This document shows, piece after piece, positions 11,591 through 24,980 of a stretch of DNA of 64,000 nt. The notes beneath the pieces were generated by a model. The model had not been told where the DNA came from, ran no database searches, and worked only from the letters and a program-made list of their open reading frames with translations. Numbering within the stretch: position 1 is the stretch's first letter; every line of letters begins with the position of its first letter. The DNA lies in NCBI GenBank assembly GCA_030765055.1, contig CM060951.1:53309357-53373356 (forward strand), given 5' to 3'. This DNA comes from Mantis religiosa. Lineage: Eukaryota; Arthropoda; Insecta; Mantodea; Mantidae. The position numbers and the translations under genes are program-made.

Positions 11591-12198
11591 TATCAATCTC
11601 TTTTTTATTAACTTCTCATGAAACTAACTAAAACATGTAGTATTCTAATTAAAATCATTATGGCCATCACTGAAAAATAAAATTTAAAGGTTCTCCAATC
11701 AAACGTAGTTTAGGATAGACGATTTTTCGTAAAAATTTACATCTAGGAAAATGGATAATTTAAATACTAAGTTTGGTATTCAAATGTTGGTATTATTTAG
11801 AGCTACTCTGCTCACGTGCCTGTCGGTACACAGGGACTCGAAAACGTACTTCTGGTGACATCTGAGATCCTGATTTTGAGTGGATATAACAGTTTCTCTA
11901 GTTACCATATGTAGAAAGAAATGTATTGAAGTGAATAAATTAATAACTGCTTCTGTAGCTTGTAATGAACCAAGCTAGAGCTTGTTAGTCTAAATTTTTC
12001 GTCATTTTAATTTGTGTTCGATCAAGCTGTAGCGGTTTGTAATAAAATTCTGGATTTTAACTTAAATGTTTAGACTAGTTAACAACTGATATGAGGGGTA
12101 ATAATATAATAGATCGTCGTGTTGTATTAACAATGTAATCTTAAATTATATTGTGAGGAGCCTTCACCTGAAGTTATCTAATAGACAACAAGGACTAC
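11591..12198. other. unassigned AT-rich DNA
   Basis: Nothing recognised. Confidence 0.35.
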
Positions 12199-12531
12199 TT
12201 AAAGGTTCCATCCAGGTTGCCTATATGGAGCTCTGAGAACTCGTATGCTTTCATTTGCACACAAGTCGGCACTTGGCGTGGACGCTGCAGTTGTGCTGGA
12301 CGAAAGTAATGGTGGACATTTCGTCAGCTGCATATAATTGCCGGAACAATAGGGGGATGTGATCTTTAAAAGCCTCTCTGCTCCGCTGCTCATCATCTCC
12401 TGGTCACTTATTTTGTTAAAGGCGTGGTTAGATGCCATGATCTCTGAGGAATAATGGAACTCTATTCTTGCCTGTATAGGAGTGCGTGGAAGGAAAGAGG
12501 GATCAAGACGCTGTTCTTTTAAATCTAACAT
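12199..12531 (-). CDS. unrecognised open frame, 110 codons
   Basis: Starts MLDLKEQRLDPSFLPRTPIQ and ends PYRQPGWNL. I recognise no domain, signal peptide or membrane segment; the middle is rich in Ser and Thr. It is one of the few longer frames here that does not overlap a recognised transposon. The AT-rich setting and isolation make a chance frame quite possible. Confidence 0.15.
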   Translation of the reverse strand: MLDLKEQRLDPSFLPRTPIQARIEFHYSSEIMASNHAFNKISDQEMMSSGAERLLKITSPYCSGNYMQLTKCPPLLSSSTTAASTPSADLCANESIRVLRAPYRQPGWNL

Positions 12532-12734
12532 AAATAATTACTAAAACACTATTATACTATAGTCGGAAGGGTCTAGTTCGGATGACATGTCCCGACTGGG
12601 ACCAGATAGGAATCTCTGATTTTTTTTCTAAATACACACGGACTCTTTGTAAATGCGTGACAGCGATGGCAGCACTGTGCAGTGTATATAATTCTAATTG
12701 CAGCGACGAGAGCTAGGACTGTTTTATACTTAAA

Positions 12735-13015
12735 ATGGCAACGTTTACATTGCAAGAACAGCGTGTAATGATTCGTTTTCTCCATTTTTGTGGTATGACA
12801 CCTACTGAAATTCACCGTCAGTTGAGTGAGGCATGTGGTGATGGTACCATGGATGTCTCTGATGTGCGTTCCTGGGTGCGAAAGTTCAATGAAGGCAGAA
12901 CATCGTGTGACAACAAACCAAGATAGTTGCAGACATCGCCTCCAAAATTGGCATTTCCGTGGGATCTGTGCACACAATCCTGCATGAAGATTGAAAATGC
13001 TCGATCGACGATCCT
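12735..13015 (+). pseudogene. mariner transposase N-terminal fragment (plus strand)
   Basis: Starts MATFTLQEQRVMIRFLHFCG, the first helix-turn-helix of a mariner transposase. GDGTMDVSDVRSWVRKFNEG follows, then NKPR and a stop (12924-12926). Downstream in another frame is IVADIASKIGISVGSVHTIL, the second helix-turn-helix. The catalytic DD(34)D domain is absent. Its head faces a second mariner head at 13086-13376. Confidence 0.8.
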
Positions 13016-13085
13016 TCAAAACAACGTTCTCCACTTTCTGGATCATGTCGTCAGACCGGCTGGTGCGAGACCGTGATAGTCTTGG

Positions 13086-13376
13086 TTAGTTGTCACATAA
13101 TGCTCTGCCTTCGTTTAACTGTCGCACCCAGGAACGTACATTACACACATCCATGGTACCATCACCACATGCCTCACTCAACTGGCGATAAATTTCAATA
13201 AGTGTCACACCACGAAGATAGAGAGAACGAATGATTACACGCTGTTCTTGCAATGAAAACGTTATGAAAATTAAGAAAATAATATTTATTAAGTCATTGT
13301 GGTCAATTTCTACAATTTTCTTCTTCACTTCAAGAATTAGGCATTTCAATGTTCCAATTTTACGTCCTAATTTCAC
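13086..13376 (-). pseudogene. mariner transposase N-terminal fragment (minus strand)
   Basis: The minus-strand frame carries FSLQEQRVIIRSLYLRG and LSEACGDGTMDVCNVRSWVR, the same helix-turn-helix as at 12735 but diverged (TDV to CNV, FNEG to LNEG). The first ~35 codons of the frame (MKLGRKIGTL...) are upstream flank and not part of the family. No catalytic domain. The two fragments form an inverted pair. Confidence 0.75.
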
Positions 13377-13589
13377 CTCTATTATTTTTGGGGCGTCTAA
13401 AGTCTCTTTTACCTAAGGGGTTCTTTTCTTCACTCGTACGAGTCACTTACTCTTTCTTTTACACCTATTTTCACCAACTTTATTATAAACATTGTGTTAG
13501 AAAATTCCAGTTCTATTTCTAAACTTATTGATGTTCTATAGTTATTGTTCCGGTTACGCATATCTGGATAAGATTTTCCTGTCTACCCA

Positions 13590-13830
13590 AAGGATTATCA
13601 CATCATGACAGTGATGTTCACTTGTTTACTATTTGTGGTAATATTTGTATTGTCTTTAAATTCACGCACACACTCTCGTTCTCTTTCATTTTTCCATACC
13701 TTAGGGAAAATAGGAAATGACTCTGGACAAAGAAATATTCCCATCCTCCAGCCGGGAATGGAACTTGGGACCTTCGAATTTGAAAGCTACATGCAAAGCA
13801 CGAGACCACAGCGGTAACCGGTTGTGCAAA
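13590..13830 (-). mobile_element. tRNA-derived SINE, family B-like
   Basis: On the minus strand, a box B-like motif (AGTTCCATTCCCGGCTGGAG) is followed by GGGAATATTTCTTTGTCCAGAG. This body resembles the SINEs at 16560-16802 and 53572-53807. The tRNA-like head is degraded. Confidence 0.55.
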
Positions 13831-14116
13831 GCCAGTTTAAGGTGGAACTCCAATAGGTCTTGTAATAGATAAAGATGTTAGATCGAGTTATTACATTGAC
13901 ATCACGTTTCAATATAGTTCTATCATTGATATTATTCACCATATGATTTGATGTTACTTTGACGCAAATTCCGTGTACAACATAATGAATCGTTCAATCT
14001 TTAGAACATTAATCTGCTTAGAACGTAAAGAGGGTAAAAAGCACCCGTCAGGAATATTTTAGGACTTTCAGGAACAAATGTTTTTCACTCTATTCAAGCT
14101 GTTCCTGAGTAAGGAA

Positions 14117-14180
14117 GCCTTCTTCTTCTTCTTCTTCTTCTTCTTCTTCTTCTTCTTCTTCTTCTTCTTCTTCTTCTTCT
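14117..14180 (+). repeat. (TTC)n microsatellite
   Basis: About 20 perfect TTC units, at the 3' end of a minus-strand LINE tail. The tail of that LINE may have seeded it. Confidence 0.95.
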
Positions 14181-14345
14181 GTCTAACAAGGGTTAGGCTC
14201 GTTCCGGTCTCGGTCCATCTCTGCCCAGACCTTCCCGATCTCTTCTTCCTGTGGGTTTATAATTTAAAATCTTACTTGGTATTCTTGTGCAGTCCTTCCG
14301 TATTAGATGTTCTTCCCAGTTTTCTTTGTGTTCTTTGATTTTATC
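14181..14345 (-). mobile_element. LINE tail fragment
   Basis: On the minus strand it encodes RIPSKILNYKPTGRRDREGLG, the same conserved ORF2 C-terminal block as at 3622-3848 (RIPKIALNCKPIGRRNQGRP). It ends at the (GAA)n tract. The preceding frame (HKENWEEHL) extends it a little to the right. Confidence 0.65.
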
Positions 14346-15439
14346 ATGTATTTTAAAATGTTTAACTTTTCCTTGGTTCTTATGTTATGTTATTCTTATG
14401 TTATGTTTTCCCGTATGTATAATAGAACTGGTGCCGCCATTATGCTGTAAAATTTTAATTGTGTATCGGTCCGTGTTATTTTTAATCTTCCTATCCCTAA
14501 TAGTTTAGCCTTATTCTTAGGTTGTATGCGTTAAATCTATCCGGATTCATACTTTGAGACTGGTGAGTAAAGTGTACTTTTCATTGGATGAGATACCAGT
14601 CCAATCGCACAACCCCATCCTGGAGGACCAGAGAGATTTCTGTCTGGGCCTCCTACGCCTAGAGGAATGCTTTCACAACCCTCTACCGGCGTTTGATTTT
14701 GGGGTTCCTTCCCCAATGAGAGTTGTTTTCAGCTCAGCTTTGCACTCTCTCCTGTAACCCCGTTACCTTTAGGAAGGGGCCTTACCAGATACTACTCACG
14801 GGCCAGCGAGACCTGGAGCTCACAAAAGCGCAGGGGCGCTACTCCCTGGAATGAGCTAACTACTAGAGTGTCTCATTATGTTACTCTAAGTAATAACGTA
14901 TACATATAAATAAACCATTTATATATTATACATTCCTTCTGTCTCTCTCGGTGCAAAATGTTCAATAGTTTGTATTACTATGGTAATTTGTATTTTTATA
15001 TAGGTGCTTCATTTATTTCAGGGTTTAACTACCGTGAGGAGTGGAAGTGCATATCATAAAAGGACACACAAAACAGAGACAAATGACCACCCGTAGGCCA
15101 CACTTCTAACACAACACAACCAGTGGATGAAAGAGATGAGGGAAAACCCGAAGGCGACCAGATGACGTCGGGGCCTCTACAGAATCCAGGTTGAACGCAT
15201 TCGACCGCTTCATTGTGGTCACCACTATCCGCAAGACCTAAGCCCTCCGGAGGAGAGAGGGTGCCTAAGGTCCACAGACATCCATCTCAGAGGACGAGTA
15301 AACCAGCAGTCCAACCGACATCAGAGAGTAAACTTTCCTACACGAACCTTCACCGTCTGCTCGCAACACGCCTTATATCGCCGTCTACTCCTTCAACCCT
15401 AAAACAGAGAACATAAAATGATGAGGTCAGGATATTTGT
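14346..15439. other. unassigned DNA, partly GC-richer
   Basis: The stretches 14540-14880 and 15050-15420 are less AT-rich than their surroundings and look like unrecognised repeat fragments. No domain-bearing frame was found. Confidence 0.35.
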
Positions 15440-15595
15440 GGTAGAAGAGGAACCATTCACCTACCGTCTGTGGAAACTACTGAAAACTCTCCATTCAGAA
15501 TAGCGGACCTACGGAAATCGAACCATGTTCCTCTCGGACAGAGCCTTACGCATTACCGTGGATCCGTCTCGAACGGTAAGGCTTATTAAATAGAA
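15440..15595 (-). mobile_element. possible tRNA-like SINE head
   Basis: On the minus strand, GGATCCACGGTAATGCGTAAGG (box A-like) is followed by CATGGTTCGATTTCCGTAGG (box B-like) at a spacing compatible with a pol III promoter. No second copy is recognised here, so the call is weak. Confidence 0.35.
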
Positions 15596-16559
15596 GATAC
15601 CTCCATTTCAATTGTTTTTCTTAGGTGTTCCTCCCATTCAAACTTTTCAAGATATAAATGTTATGCATTTAAGTTATAGTGAAACATTAATCAAGAATAT
15701 TACTTTTCTTTAACTTGCAGGATTTGCTGTACTACAAAACTTTCTGTGAACCTTAAGGACATCTGGTGCTCCTAAGTAAAGGCTGAATACCAACTGAGTA
15801 TGAAAAAATTTATAATAATGTCAGTAAACGTGCCAACAAATTATATATTCAATTTACGTCCTCCAACGTTAAGACATATCGAACGATCACTTGATTTAAT
15901 CCAAGCAAGACTGCATTTAAACATGAACCGCTGATGGAAATCAGATTTAAAGCTTCCTTAATAAACATAAAAGAGTAAAGAAGCAGACTCGCAGAATGTA
16001 TGTGTCAGGCGTTTGATCTAAACAAGAAAATGTTTGAAAGTCCACAGATGTTTCTTGAGAGTTTTAACCACTTAAGACTCTTGATATTTTCGTAACATTT
16101 TTGGTTCTTTTAAACAACTATTCGTCTCATTCAAACTTGAAGATTACTTCTGCGGAAAATACATTTTTACACGTTGGCATTCACTTTAAGTACTGCTCGT
16201 CTCCAAGCATTGATTTATTTGAACGAAAAACTTTATGTAAGCTGTTTTAATACTCGGTAAAGTTCTCTCAGAGAATAAAAAGCTAGTTTAGAAATTTATT
16301 TTCCTCACCTTGTGTCTGTTTTTGCAAAATTTGCTGAGCACTAGATTAATTAATTCTTAAAGTAAGCTAAAAATAATTTTGAAGTAAATTTATAATCAAT
16401 AAAAAACAATGATTAAATGCCAATTTTTATCTGAACATAATAATCATTCTAACAGGGGAATATCAATTTTAGTACATAATCAGATAATATTTAAAAATGG
16501 AGAGAATGAAAGTATATTATCGCACTTTTTTATTGTTCCACAGCCTTTGACTGCAATGA
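15596..16559. other. unassigned AT-rich DNA
   Basis: Nothing recognised. Confidence 0.35.
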
Positions 16560-16802
16560 TCCTATCAGCGGCCGTTCTCCTTTGGTACATATCGCGATGT
16601 TGTTATCTCGTAGACGTTGGGTTTCTGATAATTTTGAATTTTCTCATTTAATTATATCACGCACACGTTCACATTCTCATTCATACTTCCAGACTCTGGA
16701 GAAGATGGGGTTGAAGAAAAATCCCTACCCCCAGCCGGGAATCAAACCGAGGAAGCCTCGCACGGCAGGCAGGTGCTCTACCGAGTGAGCTACGGGGCCA
16801 GC
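16560..16802 (-). mobile_element. tRNA-derived SINE, family B
   Basis: The minus strand starts GGCCCCGTAGCTCACTCGGTAG, then AGCACCTGCC, then a box B motif GGTTTGATTCCCGGC. The tRNA-unrelated body follows, including GACTGGAG-like and CAGCGGCCG-like blocks shared with 53572-53807. Confidence 0.75.
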
Positions 16803-18002
16803 CGTCGTACTTTTCTGAAACTGAATATATTGATTGTTTAGCAAAATGAAAGGGCAAGTTTACCATTCCGGAACGTTATTTGTATTTATTTATTACATTT
16901 ATCTGTCTTTAAACGAAGCGAACAGTTTTAAAAGCATTTTGAATGTAAAATAGATACCGTGATGCATTAAAACATTCTGGCAGCATAAATACTTCCAGCA
17001 AAGGAAGAAAGTACAGAGTAGATATTCCACGAATACTCATTGACTTCTCTCCAATTTCACGTGCAGGTCAGAGGTGGCACTGCAGCGTTTCAGACGGCCT
17101 TTGAATTCATGGTTTATTCAAATGTTTGTTTCTATAAGCTGAAGGTACCGACAGCTAGAGACAATGTGTTAGAAATGTAGTGGCAGTTAGAATGTTACAA
17201 ATTAGTCACAATGGCTGAACTCAATGCTTCGATTATAAAATGTATATGTGTTAATTTTGAAAGCAAGCAAAATCCTTCTACAGTATTTATATGAATTATA
17301 TTTAAGTTCTGTGACTACCAGTTTACATAAAATGCTATATGTCGCTGTAAAAGAGACGCTCATCGAGATATAAAACGTCATACCCAAGAGGTCTAAAATA
17401 CATTTTCAAACTTACAGTAAGAAGAAAAGGAATAAAAAAACATTAAAAGCCAGGCACTAAAAAAAATTATTCCCAAGATATCAAACGAAGTTTATATAGC
17501 CGCAAAGAATATTTTACTAAAGAGCAAGGATATTGCTCTAGTGAATAAGTAAGTACAGAACCTTTGTCGTAAAAGATAAATATCAAAATCAAGTGTAATA
17601 TTTCCCCAAGAAATATCCTGGCAATGTCTCCCAACAGAGCAATATTTTATCAAACCTTGCGGATATGCTTTGTCTTTGTAATAAAACGTGAAAGCATCTT
17701 GTGTTCTTGATACAGCAAACAAATTGTAATGACCGACGGTGAACATGCCATCATTTCTGTATGATGTATCACTCTTTCCACGTTTTTATTTCTTTCTTCT
17801 ATGCAAGGTAAATGATAAAAAAGAAAACTAACCCTTTCATATATTAGAAGCATTTCATACAGATATTGTAGCATTCGTAGATAGTTGAGCTTGGGATATA
17901 GAAGATGTGAGAATAGTTTGAAAAACTTAAAATAAAACCTTCCTCATGTTAAACAACATAAGAACATCAGCTTGTGCTTCATCTTCTTCAGTTAATCATT
18001 AT
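16803..18002. other. unassigned AT-rich DNA
   Basis: No supported gene. Minus-strand open frames of about 75-85 codons near 17500-17870 have no recognised domain. Confidence 0.35.
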
Positions 18003-18080
18003 TAGGGCGCGTGTTTATAGGCACTAAAAATGGGCAAAATAGGCAGGCAAAAGGGCACTAAACATGGGCATAATAGATAC

Positions 18081-18170
18081 TATTATGTGTTTCAAATGAG
18101 AAGGGTTCTGGAGTCTAGCTAATCAGATGCCGTATCACACTCAGCGTTGTCAGCTTGTTACCCCATTCCT

Positions 18171-18248
<78 letters not shown>

Positions 18249-19433
18249 CACTCATACAACATGCAGGTCTGCTTGGCGCTAAATGTAAAGGTAAGCGAAT
18301 TATATTTTACAAACTTTAACAATGACGCAGCTGCCAAAATCAAAATTGGAAAAAGCATTTCCGCAAATTATGTATAGTTTTAAATATTATAACTATAATT
18401 ATAGTTTATGAATTGCCTTCTTTTCTAATCCAAATGCAGGACACACTTGTATTACCTACACCAAATCGAGCTTGAAATCGAGCTGATTTCTATATCCCTC
18501 GTTGCCCAATTTTTTTAAGAACGTGTACACCTTAAAAATAATACTTCGAGCCTGACTTCGCAATAATTGTCTTTTTGACTCGCCATTAAATTTACCGCTA
18601 GAAGCCATTGCACTGTTTAACTCTTACTCTATTCTTGTCTAAAGAACAACTGAATGATATTGATCTAAACTCTCCAGAGTAAACAAACACTTCTTATCCA
18701 GCATTCATTCATAAACATAAGCATACAGCATTCCACAGGCTAACAGGAAATGAAGTGTTTGCTCTTTCTCGTATTTAACACCTTGATTTATTCACAGTGA
18801 TTCTTTTATGACGTCATGCAGTTGTTTAAATTTCAGTTTTGAGTAATTAAAAGTATATGTACATACATACACACCAACCACTTTGAACCCTCTAGAGTAA
18901 ATAGAGATTATGAACCATTCATAAACAAAGATATAATGTGACCAGACACGTTCGGCTAGGGCAGCAGGAAATTGTTTCCTCTCGCTGGAATTGGCTTATT
19001 CAAAGTAATTCTTTTATCACGTCATGTCCAACAATTACGTTTCAGTTCTGAGTAATTACAAATATACGTACACGCATACATGCCAACCAATAATGATATC
19101 CATACAGTGCTTACGTCGCAATTTATTGTTATAATAAAGGTAATAGTGGTTCATTTATTTGTATTAGAAAAACTATTTGAGCTAAAAATATGTTGTTTTC
19201 ATGGTTATGTTAGATACATTACTCTCTACCTTCCACATGGATCAGTTTTGGCGAAATCTGAATGTTTGTCTTAGCGCGAATAGTATTTCATACAGATTGG
19301 TTTGGTTGGCTCTCCTCACACACCACTTAGCAGGAATGCAATACGCAAAACCGCAGGACTTCGATTGGTTGCTCGCCTAGTAGCGCTCAAGGACAAACAC
19401 CTTCCCATTTGAAACACATAATAAAAATAGACA
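18081..19433 (+). mobile_element. non-autonomous IS630/Tc1-like DNA transposon (copy 2)
   Basis: Ends TATTATGTGTTTCAAA and its reverse complement. It has the same subterminal blocks as 60194-61830: CAACATGCAGGTC, the N-terminal coding block reading minus from 18613, and CATGGATCAGTTTTGGC. Only the first ~50 codons of the transposase remain, so it is internally deleted. It sits inside the hAT-like element. Confidence 0.8.
18174..18245 (+). repeat. (TC)n microsatellite
   Basis: About 36 TC units. The other copies of the host transposon have only a short (CT)4-5 at the same place (60296-60303), so the array expanded after insertion. Confidence 0.95.
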
Positions 19434-21108
19434 CTATGGGCAAAATAGGCACTAAAATTTGCTAAGTAAACACTTACAAGTACAACATTTTAGTAAAATG
19501 GCTCCTCAAATGCTCTATAAATGCACTATAACAAAATGACAGTCATCACAACATATGCTACAACAAATTCAGTAATCACAAACTATTTTGCGGCTCCCTA
19601 GGCGAAATAGTTCTACATTTATTCCAAATTTCATAAATGGCTCCACAGCAAGTTAAAATAACAGATATTGTCGTATAATTAAAATACATATAAATCCACT
19701 TCACTAAGTAAGAACCATAATGTGCAGAAATCCTGACATACTTAAGTATGTCAAAAAACAAAAGCATGGGTTTGGGGGGAGGGGGCTTAAGGATCAAAAA
19801 TGAAATGTATGAAGCTTATGTGAGATTTGTTTCAAATTTATACCATTTATTTTTGTGATCGATCAAGAATGGAATAATACCAAGCTTTCGCTTTCTAGTT
19901 GCAATTGTTTCTGAGGAATTAACAGTTAATATCTAAATTACAGTTGATTTTCAATTGTAATTTGAGAAATTACTGCTTGGGGTATAAGTCTCTGCACCCA
20001 TTTTAACCTATTAATGACCTGTAGTTATGTGAAATATTTGTCTTTGCCATATCAACGATGGGAAAAATAATCATACCTATTTAACAATTTTCATTTTCCT
20101 AAGCCTGTTCAATAAGAAGTAAGCATTATAATCCTTTTCAATACAAATAACAAAAGCACAACAAATGTTGTTGTTGTTATTGACTAATGGCACTAGGGAT
20201 TAGTTGATTTGCATCATTTTCCCCTTAGCTTCCCAATATAAAGCCTGCAGGTTCCCACTTTTGAGACCATTTCATTTGTCCAAATGGTGTACAACAAATG
20301 TAAATGGGTACACTTAATATGAGTTGCCCTTACAGGCATGTTTAGAATTTCATACAGATTAATATAAAACTGCATCCTGTGGAATATTTTGAAGTTAGGA
20401 AAATGTAGAAAATATGGAATATGAGAAATCTGAGGTTAAAATGATATAATAGCAGCTACGATACAGGTGTAGGGTTATTTAAACAGTGCTGTACTGCCGC
20501 TAGAAAAAGAAACTTATGTTATTGAAGTATGTCTATATTAATTTTAAGACAGAAAACTAAATTTTGGATTGTTGTAAGTTTTGAGCCAATTTCCACAGAT
20601 GTGCCTCCCTAATAAACCCCTTTTTGTATATCTAATGTGCAGCAGTAAGAAATTTCTCTTCGCCGAAAACTTCACGTTGAAACTAACAAATGCAAAAGCT
20701 GTTGTCACAAATTATAAGCAGAAGAAATTGGCTAAAAAGGCAGTTTTAGGCACTAATATGCAGAATAGACACAAGCGTATGAAATAGGCATTTATAGGCA
20801 ATATAAAACTAAGAAACTAGGCTAATAATTGCAGGAAACGGGCTTATAACTTTAAAGCTTACGTTTCTTAACAAAGGAATAAAAAGGCAAATAGGGCAAA
20901 ATCCGCCCCCTAATCACTATCTAACTATATAAAGTGTAGATATGCATTATGCGTATTTTCACAGTTTTGGATATGCAGTTTGACGTATTGGGTGACAGGG
21001 GGAGCCACATGCCGTATTATCACAATCAAAGTTAAATACTAAAATGTACTTTCACGAAGAATACAGCCCTCTGAGATGTTGTGGAAGTATCCCTGCAGCA
21101 AGTCCACA

Positions 21109-21353
21109 GCCCGCCTCGGTAGCGTAGATGGTAGCGCGTCTGCCTCACGCTCAAGAGGTCCCGAGTTCGAATCTCGATTAGGGTGAGTTACCTGAATAAG
21201 GCTTTTTCCGGGGTTTTCCCTTATCCTGAAGTACGAATGTCGGGTGACTCTAAAGTTCCATGGACCCCGGGCTCATTTGAGCACCATTTCACTCTTCCAT
21301 TCATCGTCCGATATGACTTAACGTTGGAGGACGTAAATTACAACAACAAAAAA
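21109..21353 (+). mobile_element. tRNA-derived SINE, family A
   Basis: Nearly full-length copy, GCCCGCCTCGGTAGCGTAGA to a CAACAACAAAAAAA tail. It is flanked by a perfect 12-bp duplication, AGCAAGTCCACA (21097-21108 and 21354-21365). The box B region CCCGAGTTCGAATCTCG is intact, so this is one of the younger copies. Confidence 0.92.
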
Positions 21354-21448
21354 AGCAAGTCCACAACTTGAAAATCACATGATAATCTAAGCAACACAAA
21401 TTATCATTGACTCCGAGTAATTTCTGAAAACATCTTAATAAGCAGCAC

Positions 21449-21595
<147 letters not shown>

Positions 21596-21755
21596 TTCAT
21601 GTGGAATGCAATACTTTCTCTGACTACTATGTATGTACACGAAAGAGAAAGTAATAGAAACTTAGTTATATTTATTCAATTTGTATTATTCTGTAACACT
21701 CTTAATTTAAAACCTATACTTGAAGTATGTGCTACAAAATAAATTTTCTGTTTAC

Positions 21756-21800
21756 CACAACTATAACCAAAAACAAAACTAGGAGTATTGGAATCTTCAT
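21756..21800 (-). CDS. signal-peptide exon 1, glycine-rich secreted protein family (inverted copy)
   Basis: The minus strand reads MKIPILLVLFLVIVV from the ATG at 21800, followed at once by GTAAAC, a minimal splice donor in phase 0. It differs by one residue from the exon at 33540-33584. The similarity continues about 400 bases upstream (AGATAACCTAAAATGG, ACGCTTT, TTAGTAGCGAAAA.TAGGTGAAG) and into the intron (TTTTGTAGCA.ATACTTCAAG). So this is an inverted copy of the promoter, first exon and intron start of that gene. I found no glycine-rich second exon on the minus strand below 21750. It may be an orphan exon, or exon 2 may lie outside the window. Confidence 0.5.
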
Positions 21801-22334
21801 TCAGAAGTTATTTCGTAGTTTCAACCTTCACCTAATTTTCGCTACTAACCCCGAAGGTCAGTAGAACATACTGTTTCTCACTAGCGAGACCTTGTAAGCA
21901 AGTTATTATCAAGAAAGCGTGTGTATCGCCAAAGTACGGTAATCTCGTTTATTCCATTTTAGGTTATCTTAGCCGAGATATGACATTCAGTTTTGCATGG
22001 TAATATATCTTAATTAGTCAATTAAAATGTTTACTTTCTCTAACAAACACCTACAAAGTGGGTCGAGAGATGGAGGGGTATCGTAGGACTGACAAAAAAA
22101 AACGAGCGGTAAGGGGAGGCAACACCATAAATAATTTCCGAATGACATAAATGGATCTATTACCTGCGTTAAAATTATCGCTTTACAACCATATTCTCGT
22201 GAGAAAATCGCAGTAAATAAAATTTACACTGTACTGAAGGTAACCCTGCGAACTGTGCAGTATCAACCAAATTTATAAAATATTTAGACCATTGTTCCTT
22301 ATTTACGTTCATTTAAGGAGAAGTACTGTCAAGA

Positions 22335-22545
22335 CTGTACCTCAAGTTCGAAAGTCAATTAGGATGAGTTTCCAGGATGGTTTTCTCTGATGACTTCCCT
22401 TGCCTTATGACGGATGTCAGGTAATTTTAGGCTCTGTGAATACCGGGTACATTTGAACATCAGTTTCATTCATTCATCCTTTGATATGGTTCACGCAGTT
22501 AAAGGAATTTTGAGAAAAGAAACAAAACAAAAACAAAAAACGACT
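22335..22545 (+). mobile_element. old tRNA-derived SINE, family A
   Basis: Degenerate copy recognised by CTCAAGTTCGAA, TAGGATGAGTTTCCAGGAT, CGGATGTCAGGTAA and TTTGAACATCA, ending in an A-rich tail (AAACAAAACAAAAACAAAAAA). It lies upstream of the inverted exon 1 at 21800, in the same relative place and orientation as the SINE fossils at 32895, 44105 and 45985. It therefore predates the duplications. Confidence 0.7.
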
Positions 22546-22859
22546 GTTACAATGTAGAAATTAGCCTTGATTAAGCACAGATAGTATAAACTAGTATAAA
22601 CAAATCCAGCAACGATACCTCTAGATAGGCATGTGCATCCAAACGGAGGGGTAATTAAGCCATTTGTGCTCCGTTCACACGACTTTCTCCTCTCACTATT
22701 CTTACAAATGGTTTTCTTTACCTTGTAAGATAAATTTAAATGTTCGTTTTATATTTCAAGTTAGTATAAAAAGATCGCGTTGTTGGGAGTAGTTCGGGTT
22801 CCTCCAGCCCGGAAAGTCGAACGAGGGAGCCGAAGCAGTGAGCTGATAGAGAAAACAGG

Positions 22860-24625
<1,766 letters not shown>

Positions 24626-24771
24626 TACAACTCCATTTATAAGTTTCAATGTCTCTGAATTTAAAGAACAAGTAGGTTATATAGTTTTAGTTAACTGATG
24701 GAATTAATGCTTCTTCACACTAGCCGTATATAGGCTAACGTTTTTGATAGAGTCAACATGAAATATTCAAT

Positions 24772-24980
24772 GCCAGGCTGGGATAAAAACCACGGATCTC
24801 CTGGTTTCCGTCCAGACGCTCTAACCCATTGAGCTACCATGGCCAAACCTGCCGTCAGGACATTATACGAGTCAAATGGATAGTTTAATGTCGTGACGGC
24901 AGGTTTGTCATGGTAGCTCAATGGGTTAGAGTGACTGGACAGAAACCAGGAGATCCGTGGTTCAAATCCTGGCAAGGCCA
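24772..24980. repeat. large inverted repeat made of two tRNA-like arms
   Basis: Left arm (minus strand) and right arm (plus strand) both read CATGGTAGCTCAATGGGTTA (or a close form), then GACAGAAACCAGGAGATCCG, then a TTCAAATCC-like box B. The inner arms AACCTGCCGTCA and TGACGGCAGGTT pair perfectly around a loop of about 40 bases. The tRNA fold is imperfect (T arm mismatches), so these look like tRNA-derived elements, not working tRNA genes. Confidence 0.75.

Larger units (their letters stand above)
18003..20912. mobile_element. hAT-like non-autonomous DNA transposon
   Basis: The left end TAGGGCGCGTG and the reverse complement of the right end (TAGGGGGCGGATTTTG) form short inverted repeats. 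They are flanked by an 8-bp duplication with one mismatch (ATCATTAT at 17995-18002, ATCACTAT at 20913-20920); an 8-bp duplication is characteristic of hAT. The interior holds repeats of GGGCAAAATAGGCAC near both ends and no transposase. A second transposon (18081-19433) is nested inside. Confidence 0.65.

Noticed and set aside
17492..17874. Minus-strand frames of 74-84 codons (for example HYNLFAVSRTQDAFTFYYKD)
   Set aside because: No domain, splice context or paralogue. AT-rich DNA yields such frames by chance. Not listed as a gene.
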